DNA of 64,000 nt from Petrosia ficiformis (Eukaryota; Porifera; Demospongiae; Haplosclerida; Petrosiidae): assembly GCA_947044365.1 (NCBI GenBank), contig OX345636.1, positions 18,640,548 through 18,704,547 on the forward strand. Direction: 5' to 3'. A model generated the notes under the pieces. It saw only the letters and a program-made list of their open reading frames with translations, was not told where the DNA came from and ran no database searches. Each line of letters starts with the position of its first letter. Positions within the stretch are counted from its first letter, which is position 1. This document shows, piece after piece, positions 22,401-31,400 of this stretch. Position numbers and translations under genes: made by a program.

Positions 22401-24154
22401 TCACAAGTTGCAAGAAAACAGAAAGGGTAGGGTTTGCAATGCTGCCATTTGTCAGAAATGCTACATTGAATAATGTTTGTTTAATGGTGCATAACATCCA
22501 CAAATCTACCCCTGATACTAAAGGATATTCACGTTCACCATGACCTCAGAATAATGTTCACAACTGTAGTTTGGAATGACTAACAATCTTTTTACCTACA
22601 CCATTTTCATATAATAATCCTTCCCGTTCTTTTCTGTGGTGTCAAATTTCAATCCATTGCTTCATTATTGAGTAATCATGTATTAACCTTATGACATTAA
22701 ACTATACATTGTGTTACATATAAAGTCATCACACATAATTTTGAGTACATCGTGAATGTGAACAGACTATAGTATATCCCACTGGACATTATACAGCTAA
22801 TCTGTTTATATACTTACCTCAATAGTCCATTTCTTGTTCGCCTGCCAATCCAATTGACCATTAATAATAACAACAGGAATGCCTGGTTTCTCATATCTCT
22901 CAATAAATGAAGCTTCATCAACTAAATTATAATCTATTCTTTCACAAGTGTCTTTAATCACATCATGACTAAGATTGAAAGTTCTATAATAGTTGAACAT
23001 GGTCCATCCTGGTTCACCTTTCAATTCTGTGTGCAATTAAGATAAATTGAAACACATACAAAATTAATGATGATCATTCCTTGGAATGGATACTATAGTT
23101 AGTATTGTCTGTGCTAATAAAAGCATGTCTACTTTAGTCACAGGAATGAAAACACCAGTCATGTAAGAAAATTGCCCAATAAATCTAGTGATTGTCAAAT
23201 AAATTGAAACTGAACTATTTGGTGAACAGGACACAAGTGCTGAACAAAGGTCAAAATGTCTGGCTATCAGCTCAATATTTACATTGGCAGAGCTCCAATT
23301 AACTGTAAAATAGTGAACACACAGAGTCACAGAAACACCACAATGTCATATCTCTTTAGGGAGAAGGTCATTTTATTCAAAGCTATTTAACTATAGATTG
23401 ATTACAAAATAATCACTCCTATAGCTGCGGTGGTTAATTATTGTATACTAATGACAAAAACTGAAAATGATAACTCTAGTAATAAATATCTTTATGAATG
23501 TTTGATGAGACAGTGTCTGTCAGAGCTTCTGCCACAGCTATGAATACAAACATGGGCTACAATGAATTAAAAGATCTGCAAATGGAAATCATACAATGCA
23601 GATCTACTTTGCCCTTGTTCAATAATAATAATTGCACTGTTACTTACTAGATTTGGCAATATTTTGGTGTTATGCATGAGGCAGCATGACTACCTGGATT
23701 ACTTTGACCTTTCACTAGCAATATCAAACACAGTGATTAACTATGCCAAAAGATATTTCTTACTGGCCATACCTAATCTCTAATTATTGTGTTCCTACAG
23801 AACAACAATGATATAGCGGTGTTCCTAGACCATTCTTTGATAAGCAAATGGGCGGGGCAGCCAGACTACATGGTGAATTTTACACTGAAAACTCAATTGT
23901 GCTACACTTCTTTCGGGTAATGATGCTCATCAAGTGAGCATACACAAATACATCCTATAAGGTACTTTATAAGCAAGCTGTAATAGTATCAACTAGACCA
24001 TTCATGACTTGAAAATGTTACCAATTTATAGACAGACATTCAACTTCGGTTTGATAGTAATATAAACGACAAGAGAGGTATAGATCTAACCTGGTCTTGC
24101 ACGTGATTTGGCATCTACTATTCTGTCTCTAGTTCTTTTATCAACTTGATCCAT
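10457..24154 (-). CDS. JMJD6: JMJD6, Fe(II)/2-oxoglutarate lysyl hydroxylase (complete, 9 exons, 421 aa)
   Basis: JmjC oxygenase of the nucleus; animal JMJD6 hydroxylates lysines of splicing proteins such as U2AF65. Coding exons from the ATG at 24154: 24091-24154, 22818-23026, 21127-21279, 19302-19402, 18063-18158, 14469-14616, 12965-13153, 12562-12731, 10457-10592. All phases join, giving 1266 nt. The iron ligands are His190 and Asp192 ([10 protein letters not shown]) and His276 ([11 protein letters not shown]). Lys207 (RGHKRW) matches the 2-oxoglutarate lysine, and TQNFAS is kept. The linker [14 protein letters not shown] and a serine run (residues about 346-356) before an acidic/Cys patch match vertebrate JMJD6. 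The last exon, rich in SP and T, is unlike the human tail. The introns (0.7-3.4 kb) hold most of the mobile elements between 10.6 and 23.9 kb. Confidence 0.95.
10878..11715. mobile_element. hAT-like non-autonomous element, interrupted by repeat A
   Basis: Ends TAGTGTTGAAACGAATA and, inverted, TCGTTTCAGCACTA, with near-matching 8-base flanks CTATATAC / CTATATTA. Shares the subterminal ATTCGAATGTATTTTT and a short coding-like remnant starting ATGGCGGCAAAAAATTTC with the element at 62327. Repeat family A (11127-11592, minus) is inserted inside. In JMJD6 intron 8. Confidence 0.8.
11127..11592 (-). mobile_element. Dispersed repeat family A, copy 2
   Basis: Reverse orientation: TTATGGCCCGTAGGGCCATC at the left and ATAGAGAAAAAAACATCCCT (inverted) at the right. 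Nested in the hAT-like element 10878-11715. It preserves the uninterrupted CTTTGTGGTGTCC sequence (read inverted) that is split by an insertion in copy A7. Confidence 0.8.
12000..12135 (+). repeat. Repeat family A fragment
   Basis: TGATTGCTTTGTAATGACCA through CTCATGCCTGAAACCCAACA matches the 5' part of family A copies at 4167 and 34047. Truncated. Confidence 0.5.
13331..13456. mobile_element. MITE family G, copy 1
   Basis: Inverted ends CATTGCCTTCAAAATCTCAT and GATGGCAATCTTGGACAT flank GGTTAGGGTTC stretches. An inverted second copy lies at 36545-36672. In JMJD6 intron 6. Confidence 0.6.
13678..14106 (-). mobile_element. Dispersed repeat family A, copy 3
   Basis: Starts TTTTTATGGCCCGTAGGGCC and carries the inverted GGGCGTGGCATGTAAAAG block. 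Ends CAAGCAATCATAGGGATA. Diverged about as much as copy 2. In JMJD6 intron 6. Confidence 0.75.
14808..16850 (-). mobile_element. Penelope-like retroelement, decayed
   Basis: Reverse transcriptase pieces read right to left. An N-terminal portion at about 16490-16850 contains [13 protein letters not shown]. The RT core at 15726-16301 has [20 protein letters not shown] and [10 protein letters not shown] linker follows at 15421-15729 ([15 protein letters not shown]), then a GIY-YIG endonuclease at 14962-15357 with [21 protein letters not shown] joined to GIY-YIG is diagnostic of Penelope-like elements. At least three frame breaks make it non-functional. The terminal 500 bases recur inverted at 16832-17365. 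Lies in JMJD6 intron 5. Confidence 0.9.
14862..14915 (-). ncRNA. Candidate hammerhead ribozyme, left terminus of the Penelope-like element
   Basis: On the minus strand the terminus reads CTGATGA, an imperfect stem-loop (GGTGGTTGGGG...AACTACC), then GAAACGTTTG. CUGANGA-stem II-GAAA is the hammerhead core, and AACGTT right after GAA is palindromic, as in minimal hammerheads that act as dimers. Hammerheads are known in Penelope-like termini. The pairing of stem I is imperfect, so activity is uncertain. Confidence 0.6.
16832..17365 (+). mobile_element. Inverted 3'-terminal copy of the Penelope-like element
   Basis: From GACCAACAAGCAGGAGTAGT to ACATAGACCAATGG this is an inverted, diverged copy of 14808-15345: GIY-YIG region (GTTTACAAGATTCCTTG), ATGCATGCTCCTTAGTATC and the CACTGATGAAGGTAG terminus. 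It carries its own stops and a small deletion. With the minus-strand copy it makes the whole 14808-17365 block a large inverted repeat with one internal RT. Confidence 0.85.
17277..17322 (+). ncRNA. Candidate hammerhead ribozyme, right terminus of the Penelope-like element
   Basis: ACCA-CTGATGA, then A and a perfect 7-bp stem GGTAGTT-GTAT-AACTACC, then GAAA-TGTTTGGT. The core bases and stem II are intact, and ACCA can pair with TGGT for stem I. The stem III palindrome is mutated (TGTT instead of CGTT). Known family context: hammerheads occur in Penelope-like element termini. Confidence 0.62.
18210..18826. mobile_element. Foldback element with about 170-bp inverted arms
   Basis: The arms start CAGGAGCCCATAATGAC and end GTCATTATGGGCTCCTG. 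Both contain GAACCCACGTGTATAC (or its inverse) and match over most of 170 bases. Flanks read ATTATAT on both sides, a 7-base direct duplication. The 300-base centre has a minus-strand ORF (18429-18630) preceded by an acceptor-like TATAACAG, containing [20 protein letters not shown]; not recognised. In JMJD6 intron 4. Confidence 0.75.
19695..20912. repeat. 36/38-bp minisatellite, 33 copies
   Basis: The unit contains TCACTATTATGTGTCAATTT followed by ATTGAGGCAGCTTCAG. I count 33 copies of CAATTTATTGAGG. Two length forms exist: CTTCAGTCAC (36) and CTTCAAAGTCAC (38). Minor variants are GTGT/ATGT, GGCAGC/GGTAGC/GGCAAC and CACTATTAT/CACGATTAT. Lies wholly in JMJD6 intron 3. The [16 protein letters not shown] reading frames it opens are a by-product of the 12-codon period. 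Confidence 0.95.
21000..21076. repeat. Inverted repeat around CATAACTTTGAGTGGTG
   Basis: CATAACTTTGAGTGGTG and CACCACTCAAAGTTAT form a 16-base stem enclosing about 40 bases. In JMJD6 intron 3, between the minisatellite and exon 3. Confidence 0.6.
21447..21585. mobile_element. MITE family B, copy 3
   Basis: Ends CACATGTCAATGAAAAGTTA and, inverted, GACTTTTTATTGACATACTG. Shorter than the copies at 1118 and 2043 and reversed in its asymmetric interior. In JMJD6 intron 2. Confidence 0.65.
21619..21943. mobile_element. hAT-like MITE with 8-bp duplication GTCTCTAT
   Basis: Ends TAGGGATGGGCA / TGCCCATCCCTA. An exact 8-base target duplication, GTCTCTAT, lies at 21611-21618 and 21944-21951. Interior has CGATTATTGCGATTATTG-type repeats and ATCACGATAAT. 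No coding. In JMJD6 intron 2. Confidence 0.88.
22223..22313. repeat. 91-bp hairpin with 36-base arms
   Basis: CAACAAGGGAAGCATGTCAA ... TTGACATGCTTCCCCGTGTTG: arms of about 36 bases with few mismatches and a loop of about 18 bases. Could be a tiny MITE or a hairpin RNA. In JMJD6 intron 2. Confidence 0.7.
22527..22765. mobile_element. MITE family F, copy 1
   Basis: Similar, in inverted orientation, to 37055-37283: shares ACCATGACCTCAGAATAATG, GTCAAATTTCAATC and TAAAGTCATCACA. Termini TTCACGTTCA and GTGAATGTGAAC are inverted. In JMJD6 intron 2. Confidence 0.65.
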
Positions 24155-24241
24155 TTTCTTGAAGTAGTTTTTTTTTGCTGACAACGTGGACATAACCCAA
24201 CCAACTACACCGCCTACTTTTTGCAGTTAATTAATCAATAA

Positions 24242-24247
24242 TTTATT
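24242..24247 (-). promoter_or_regulatory. Poly(A) signal of the Cys-rich tail protein gene
   Basis: AATAAA on the minus strand about 86 bases after the stop codon at 24333. It also lies just upstream of the JMJD6 start on the same strand, so the two genes are close neighbours. Confidence 0.5.
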
Positions 24248-24332
24248 ATAATAATTATAAACTATTTAATAACTAGACTGTTTATAAAATAACTGTCATG
24301 CAGTAATGATTACTAGCAGTACTCAGCCTGGT

Positions 24333-25265
24333 TTAGTCATCAAAACTCATTCCGTCACCATTTTCCATACAATCTCCACACATCCCACCTCCACCGGCCA
24401 TGTTTTCATCACACATACTGCACAGACACATGTAACAAAGAAGACCAGCACAAATACAAGTCAGATACTGTGCTACTGTTTGACAACACTACAGATAAAC
24501 AAGAAACGGCATACCTGATCATGAGTACAATAATACTGTACTTTAATGTTATAATAATGGTGTGATAAATAATTTGTATTATAAGTATACAGTGGAACCC
24601 CTGTACTGCGGACAACATTGGGACAAATATAAGTGTCCTGATTATAGGGGTGTCCTCATTTCAAGGGTGATTATAAAGCACATTTGTATGTGTCCTTAAT
24701 ACAGGGGTGTCCTCATTTCAGGATGTCCTTAATAGAGGGTTTTCACTGTACACGCATATATGTAATGTATGTATGTACCTTGCATGTAGTTATGCAATAC
24801 GCATGTACTCATGCAGAATGCATATGCATATGGTTTTCACGTAAACCTCTTGATTATGTTAATTAAGCTGTAAAACTGTTTCAATACCCCTATAATTATA
24901 GCTATTGGCCTATAATATCAAGAATAGTTACTAATCAGTCAATATAGTTCAATACCAAAAGAAATTGTTTTCATTATATAACTCACCCCTTCTTTTTGAC
25001 TTTGAGGTTGTTGTTGTTGTTGTTGTTGTTGAGCATATGGCTGTTGGTAATTAGCTACTGGTGCATATCCTTCCTGAGGAGTTCCACCATAGGTATGAGG
25101 AGCTGGTTGATATGCATACGGTGCCTGTCCTTGAGGAAATGGTGCTGGAGTATAAGCATACTGGGGAGGAGGATGCAGAGGTGGCATCTGTTGCGGGTAG
25201 ATTGGTTGTGTTGGATTATCTGTATAGTACGGACTTTGATTAGGAGGTGGATAATCACTCATCAT
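24333..25265 (-). CDS. Pro/Gln/Tyr-rich protein with Cys-rich membrane-like tail (CYSTM-like), 2 exons, 144 aa
   Basis: Exons 24987-25265 and 24333-24488, both phase 0 at the junction, donor GTGAGT, acceptor ATCTGTAG. The first exon starts MMSDYPPPNQSPYY and is rich in P, Y, Q and A, with eight consecutive Gln near its end encoded almost purely by CAA. The second has the cysteine-dense hydrophobic stretch CCQTVAQYLTCICAGLLCY and continues to an acidic end, MENGDGMSFDD. The layout (proline-rich N-terminus, then a short Cys-rich hydrophobic module at the C-terminus) resembles CYSTM1-type tail-anchored proteins, but an extra Gly/Cys/acidic tail follows. Function unknown. Start chosen at the first of two adjacent ATGs. 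Confidence 0.75.
24588..24750. mobile_element. pogo/Tigger-like MITE, copy 1 (TA flanks)
   Basis: TACAGTGGAACCCCTGTACT at one end and GAGGGTTTTCACTGTA inverted at the other, with internal GTGTCCTCATTTCAGG repeats. CAGTGNAACCCC termini at TA are typical of pogo-like Tc1/mariner relatives. It lies about 100 bases from exon 2 of the CYSTM-like gene, in its intron. Confidence 0.75.
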
Positions 25266-25799
25266 TATTGCCTTGTCCAGATGTTTCTTCTGATACTCTG
25301 TAATTTATACTGTTTTACTCCTTCTGGTTGTAAAAACCTGAGCCAGCTTTCACTGTTCACTGAATCACTGTATAATTATGTTGCACTGCAATGACAGCAT
25401 TAAAGGTGATTTGTACACTATGGACACAGACTGCGGCTCTCTCTACAAAATTTCAAACAAGAAAATGTCTAGTTAGTAAATTTGCTTATCAGTAGATTCT
25501 ATGTAGCATGCATAATAATTATTATTCTATAGTTGCATCTGTCCAACAGTACATACTTCTATTAGGTGGTAAATGTATGATAATAGAGTTTGACAAGCAT
25601 TTCATTCAGCTTAGTAGTTACTAAGTTGTCAGTTAACAATACAGTGTCATGTGACTGAAACGAGTCCATTATCCAACGGGTTACACAAGACAGGACTATA
25701 AAAGTAGGCTGCAGCTTTATGCACAAGTACTGCCCAATTATCCAAGGAGAAGGCAAATTGTTTAAATGAAGAAATAAGTTCAGAGGAAGTCTTTGAAGT

Positions 25800-27650
25800 A
25801 ATTATGTTAAAATTTTACAAATACTGACATTTATATTTAATCATGGCAGTAAAGTGTTTAATTCAGTTCAGTTCCCTAAACTCTGGTCTAAAAGTTTAAT
25901 TATACCACTTCATAAAAGTGGCTCAGAATGTGATCCCAAAAATTATAGGAGGATAACACTTTTACCAATAGTTGCCAAGATATATTCTAAGGTACTGGCA
26001 AATAGGCTTTTAGATTGGTGTATTTGTAATAATATATTAGCTCCAGAGCAATTTGGCTTTAGACCAGATCATCGGACAACTGACCCAATCTTTATACTTC
26101 AAACATTGATAGAAAGGGCTGTCAGCAAGAATGAAAAATTACTTAGTTGTTTTATAGATTTTACGAAAGCTTTCGATAGTATACCTCATCAGAGATTATG
26201 GTTTAAATTGGGTTCATTGGATATTCATGGCAATTTTCTCCAGACTCTTCAAAGTATGTATAGTGAAGCAAGTGCATCAGTTTTTTGGAACAATAGTGTC
26301 TCCGATGAATTTTCATGTAACAGTGGTGTTAGACAAGGGTGTGGTCTTAGTCCAATTCTTTTCTCACTATACATAAACTCTATATTGAATGATATTTGTG
26401 TAGATGAAGAAATACCACTTTTTAAGTGTAATATCAGAGGTATATATCCTGTATGCAGATGATGTGGTTATTTTTGCTAAAAACCATGCACAATTACAAC
26501 AAATCATGTTCAACCTGGGAGTCTTTCTGTTTTATAAATGATCTGGCAGTTAATACAAACAAATCAAAAGTGATGTTATGTGGTCCAGTGAAAGGTAGAA
26601 ACGGATTTCAAATCGAATATAAAAGAAAAAAAATGGAAATTGTTAAGTAAGTATTTGGGAGTTACAGTAAGCAATAGAGGTTGTTATGTTACTATGTTTA
26701 ATCCACTAATAGATAGAAGTATGAAAGCAGTTGGACACCTACTATCCAAGTCAAAAGATATGGTAGAGGGAGGTTTGCAAGTCAGTACTTTATGTAAATT
26801 ATTTACATCAGTCATTAGTCCTTGCTTACTGTATGGAAGTCAGATATGGGGCATATGTCCAAAGATAAAGCTAATAGAGAAAGTTCTTGTAATGTTTGGT
26901 AAAAGAATTTTAAATGCTAGTATAATTGGTGTCTTGGGTGAACTGAATTTTTTTCCTTTAGAATTGTCTGCTAAATTGAATGTTGTGAAATATTGGTATC
27001 GCTTGGCTAGTGTAAAGGCTCCGCCCTTGGCTATTGACGCATATAAATTGTCAATGAAGCTTTTTCATGATGACCACCATTCTTGGTATAAATCTCTTAG
27101 GCCTGTCATGTCTGCCCATGACTTGGAGCAAGCTATGTTGTGGCCTGATGTTGCTATGTGTATCTTTTCGACTGTGGTTCAGGAATATTTTATGACTGAA
27201 TGGGGGTTGGATTTAAGCCGTCCTCTAGCAAAAAAGGGTGATGGTGAAAACAAGTTACGTACCTATTGTTTATTTAAAGATTCTTGAAAATTATTTGGAC
27301 AACGTTAAAATTAAGAAACATCGGGTAGCACTCGCTAGATTTAGGCTCAGCTGCCATAATTTACAAATTGAAGCTGGAAGACAGCATATACCTAAAATTC
27401 CTGATGAATGTGGAGTCATCCAGGATGAAATCCATGCTCTGTTGTTTTGTCGTCTCTATTCTGAGTATAGGGAGGGTTTCATGAAAGTCTTTCGTGAACA
27501 AACTATGGATGTGTTTCAAAATATTTCGTCTACTTTATTGTTTAGATTTATAATGAATTGTGAGGATCCTAAAGTACAACGTGCTTTAAGAGCATTTGTT
27601 TATAAAGTTTAATATTTCATAATATGTATATAATTTTGTTTCCTATGAGA
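25800..27650 (+). mobile_element. Non-LTR (LINE) retrotransposon, decayed ORF2
   Basis: Reverse transcriptase reading at 25854-26462 has LWSKSLIIPLHKSG, YRRITLLPIVAKIYSKVL, EQFGFRPDHRTTD, CFIDFTKAFDSIPH and GVRQGCGLSPILFSLYINS. The catalytic YADD follows at about 26450, but in a different frame. The C-terminal part (26640-27287 and 27238-27612) contains SVISPCLLYGSQIWG, KYWYRLA and a HALLFCRLY segment typical of LINE C-termini. At least three frame changes; 5' end missing. Boundaries approximate, family not assigned. It sits between the divergent CYSTM-like and IDE genes. Confidence 0.85.
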
Positions 27651-27879
27651 TATCCTGGCTTCAAGTTATGTGGAATTAATAATAATTATTACGAGCGAAC
27701 ACTCGCAGAAATTACACCAGGCTAATTATATCAGTTTGCTATCGTTCTAACCGGCTCTTTATTTTATCTTTGCAGGTTGAATCCAGTAAGACTATACTAT
27801 ATACTCGCTTTCTCAACTCGACTTCTCCATGTGCCATTTGCAAAATTGTGGGCGGCTGGGCGCGGTTTAACCTTGGAAT

Positions 27880-28356
27880 TAGGGGTGGGCAGATCGATAC
27901 CGAAAATACTCGATATCTAGTCTACGATACTTACAATTTTCTCGATACTCTTTCTTCTGATCGGTCGTTTACGATACCGTATCACGTGATCCTAATTTGC
28001 TACTGCGCATGCGTAAACGCGCTTGTACTCCGAACTTTTAGGATGCCTAACTTTAGTTTGTTTATAATAAATATTTATAGCTCATGGCATTCGTTTCTTT
28101 TCCTTAATCAAAACTTGTAACTTATATTTACAATAATCTTTTTATTTACATTATTATTATAAGCATGTATTATATATAATCATTCAACATAGTAATTACT
28201 ATTGAATTAGGCCTATATCCATTCTTCAACTATAAAATAAACTCTTCTAAGTTTTCATCGAAGTATCGTATCGATAAGGTATCGATACCAGTGGTATCGA
28301 TGGTAAAGTAGTTGGTATCGTATCGTATGTGGAATATCAGGTATCGCCCACCACTA
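27880..28356. mobile_element. hAT-like MITE with 8-bp duplication CTTGGAAT, 50 bp before the IDE start codon
   Basis: Ends TAGGGGTGGGCAGATCGATA and GTATCGCCCACCACTA. The exact 8-base duplication CTTGGAAT lies at 27872-27879 and 28357-28364. Interior is full of TATCGATAC/ATCGTATCG motifs. No coding. Confidence 0.9.
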
Positions 28357-28405
28357 CTTGGAATTTGTTGAAGGCCCCACCCTTCAAACAAAATACAATT
28401 ACAAC

Positions 28406-31400
28406 ATGTCTGATGATCAGAAATTGTCGTACAAACAAGGCATTCCTCTCTTGGAGGCTTTTGAAGATAAAGTTGAAGAAGAAGGATCGGATGATGAGGA
28501 CTTCGATCCCACTGCCAGCAGAATCCACATACCAAAGGGGAAACTACCAGCACTTAAGTCCTTTTGCACTTGGAAAGTTATTACCATGTCAGTTGTGATC
28601 GCGCTCTTCTGTATCTGTGCTCTGATTACAGCCATAGTTGTACCTGTGATTTATTTCAAGCAAGAGGGAATAGAGAGTCAAGGAGAAGTTATTAAACCCC
28701 CTTTAGATTCTCGCGAGTACAAAGTCATCGTCCTCAGAAATGATCTTCGGGTATTGTTGGTGTCAGACAATGAAACTGAAGACAGTGCTGCTGCTATGGA
28801 TGTGGCAGTAGGTAGTTTCAGTAATCCAAGTGATTATGAAGGTTTAGCACACTTCTGTGAACATATGTTGTTTTATGGAAGTAAAAAATACCCTGATGAA
28901 GGTGCTTACAGCGAATTTCTTACTTCACATGGAGGCTACGATAATGCTTATACATCTACATTGAACACTAACTACCACTTCAAAGTTAACTCTGATTACT
29001 TACGAGAAGGTCTTGATCGGTTTGCTCAGTTTTTCATATCACCAATTCTCACTCAAGATGGTGTTAGTAGAGAAGTCAATGCTGTTGATGCAGAACACCA
29101 AAAGAATCTTGAAAACGATGCCTGGCGTTTGTGGCAATTGTTAAAACATGTGTCTAACCCTGACTACCCATTTCATATGTTTTCTACAGGTAGCTTAGAA
29201 ACTCTCGATAAACCGGGTGTTTTGAGTGAACTACAAACATTTTATCGTTCATATTACTCAGCCAATCAGGTTAGTTGACTATACCACAATAAGATCAAGT
29301 GTTTCAAAAATTACATTATAATTTATTTGGGAAAACAGACATTTGAAAGAAGGTGCATTTGTATCTCACATGATGACACATCTACATGTGAATATTTATC
29401 GGCATATCCAATTGCGATTATGTTAAGTTAATTAAGGTTTGGTGATGTGTACAGTATCTATAGTACAGGAAACTTTAATTAACTTAACACAATCACTAAA
29501 TATACAACAAGGAATTGTAAATTAAGTAAATTAGATCAGTGTAGACATACCTATTTCACATTTTGTTTCTTCCATAATTCACTGTAATGTAATGTATTCA
29601 TATTAGAGTCTAGTATTAAAATGCTCTTTAGAAAACCATTAGAACGTTATTCATTCATACTATTGACTGCTTACTAGCAAACAACATGTGAATTGATCGA
29701 GATTCGGTTCATGTACTATAGAATACCTGTAGTTTCCAGGTGTACAATGTAACCAGGAGAAGTTTAAGGATTTTAAATGGTGGAAAATTTTCTTTTTGTT
29801 AGTTGGTCACTGTTACAAAGTAATAACAGTATGATTTGCTAGAAAGATTTTCTCTTGCTTCTTGACAGTAAAGATAGTAGAAATGAATTTTGGTACATAC
29901 ATGTATGTAAATCATAAACTAAGTAAGTTTGGTTAAATTTAATAGCAAGTGACATTACAGAAGGTTTTCTGAACCTGGTACTAAAATCTCCAAGGTGGCG
30001 GTAGCTGAAGTTACCTAATGGTCTGGGAGTTAACTTGTAAATGCTTTAAGGTTTCTGTCTTATCACAAATGTAATTGTTTTAATGTTACTATAACTATAA
30101 AAAAAAACAAGATGAATGTATCACACCAGGAATATGATATCATAATCACTTGTCTTCAGCAGTTTGCATATGATGCTACTATTGCCACACAAAACTGGAG
30201 GACTTTAGAACACACAGTCTTGATTAAAGTGGCGGTAAAGTGGGCTGGGTTTCTGTATAACTGGGCATAGTTAAGACGAAAGTTCTCAATTGAATCAATG
30301 TGATCAACGCGTTACACAGACCTCCTTGTCAAATACATGTATACACAATGTATAATTATACATCCTTTTTCTCACAGATGCAGTTAGTTATTTATGGTAG
30401 AGAGGACATTGACACTTTAAATTCATATGCAGAAGATATATTCTCTGACATTGAAAACAAAAAGATCAGTCGGCCAATGTTTCAAAACACTTCCTTTCCA
30501 AATCCATACAATGGGAAGATAGTGTACTATGTACCTGTAGCAGACACTAACTCACTTTCTATTGTCTGGCAAGTAAATCCCTTAATTAACAAGTATAGAG
30601 AACAGGTTTGTCATGTTGTGTGTGTTTGTTTTGTTAATGTATAGTTTATCAATAATTTAATGAAATTTAAAAAAACAGTTAGTGAATCATAGATGTTAAT
30701 CTATTACAGACAGTACAATTATAACCACCTCATCGATGTTTTTAAGTACCAAATACCAACCCTCTATTTTAATAGTGTACATCACACAGGTGTATGAGAT
30801 GTTTGATTTGGACCCAGCCAGCTGGGTTGCCTTGGTAGCTCAGTTGGTAAGAGCATTTGTCCAGAGTGCAGAGTGCAGAGTGCAGAGTGTAGTGTCATGG
30901 GTTCAAATCCCACCTGAGGCAACTTGTTTTTCATTTTTCATTTGCCTTAGGTGCCTGTCTTTCTTTCTTTCTTCCTTGCAAACATGAATATTTCATGAGA
31001 AATGCTGACATTTACCACCCAACTTGAATATTTTGATTTCTAGTATGAATACCATACATGTACATGAGAGCTATATAGACACATGTACATGTATTTCACA
31101 ATGATGTATTCTATAGACTATTATTATACTAGGTTTCAAATGTGTTGTCTCGATTATTTGGTGATGAAGGTCATGGATCGATTTTACATTATCTCAGAGA
31201 ACAAAACTGGGCCACCTCTTTGAGTGCAGGTACATGTACATCTATATACATGTATATCCAAAACCTTTTATTACATGCACAGAGGGGGGAAGGCAGAGTA
31301 GGAAATTTCTCCCATGTTCATTCACAATTTAAAGGGTCTGAGACACCACAAGAAATAATTTCACAACATATATATTCCAAACATTTCCCGAAGAATATCC

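Noticed and set aside
24996..25394. 132-codon plus-strand ORF rich in Leu/Arg
   Set aside because: Antisense of the Pro/Gln-rich exon; the minus frame has splice sites and a matching second exon.
30736..30987. 83-codon ORF with LVAQLVRAF
   Set aside because: Translation of the tRNA-like sequence; no other support.
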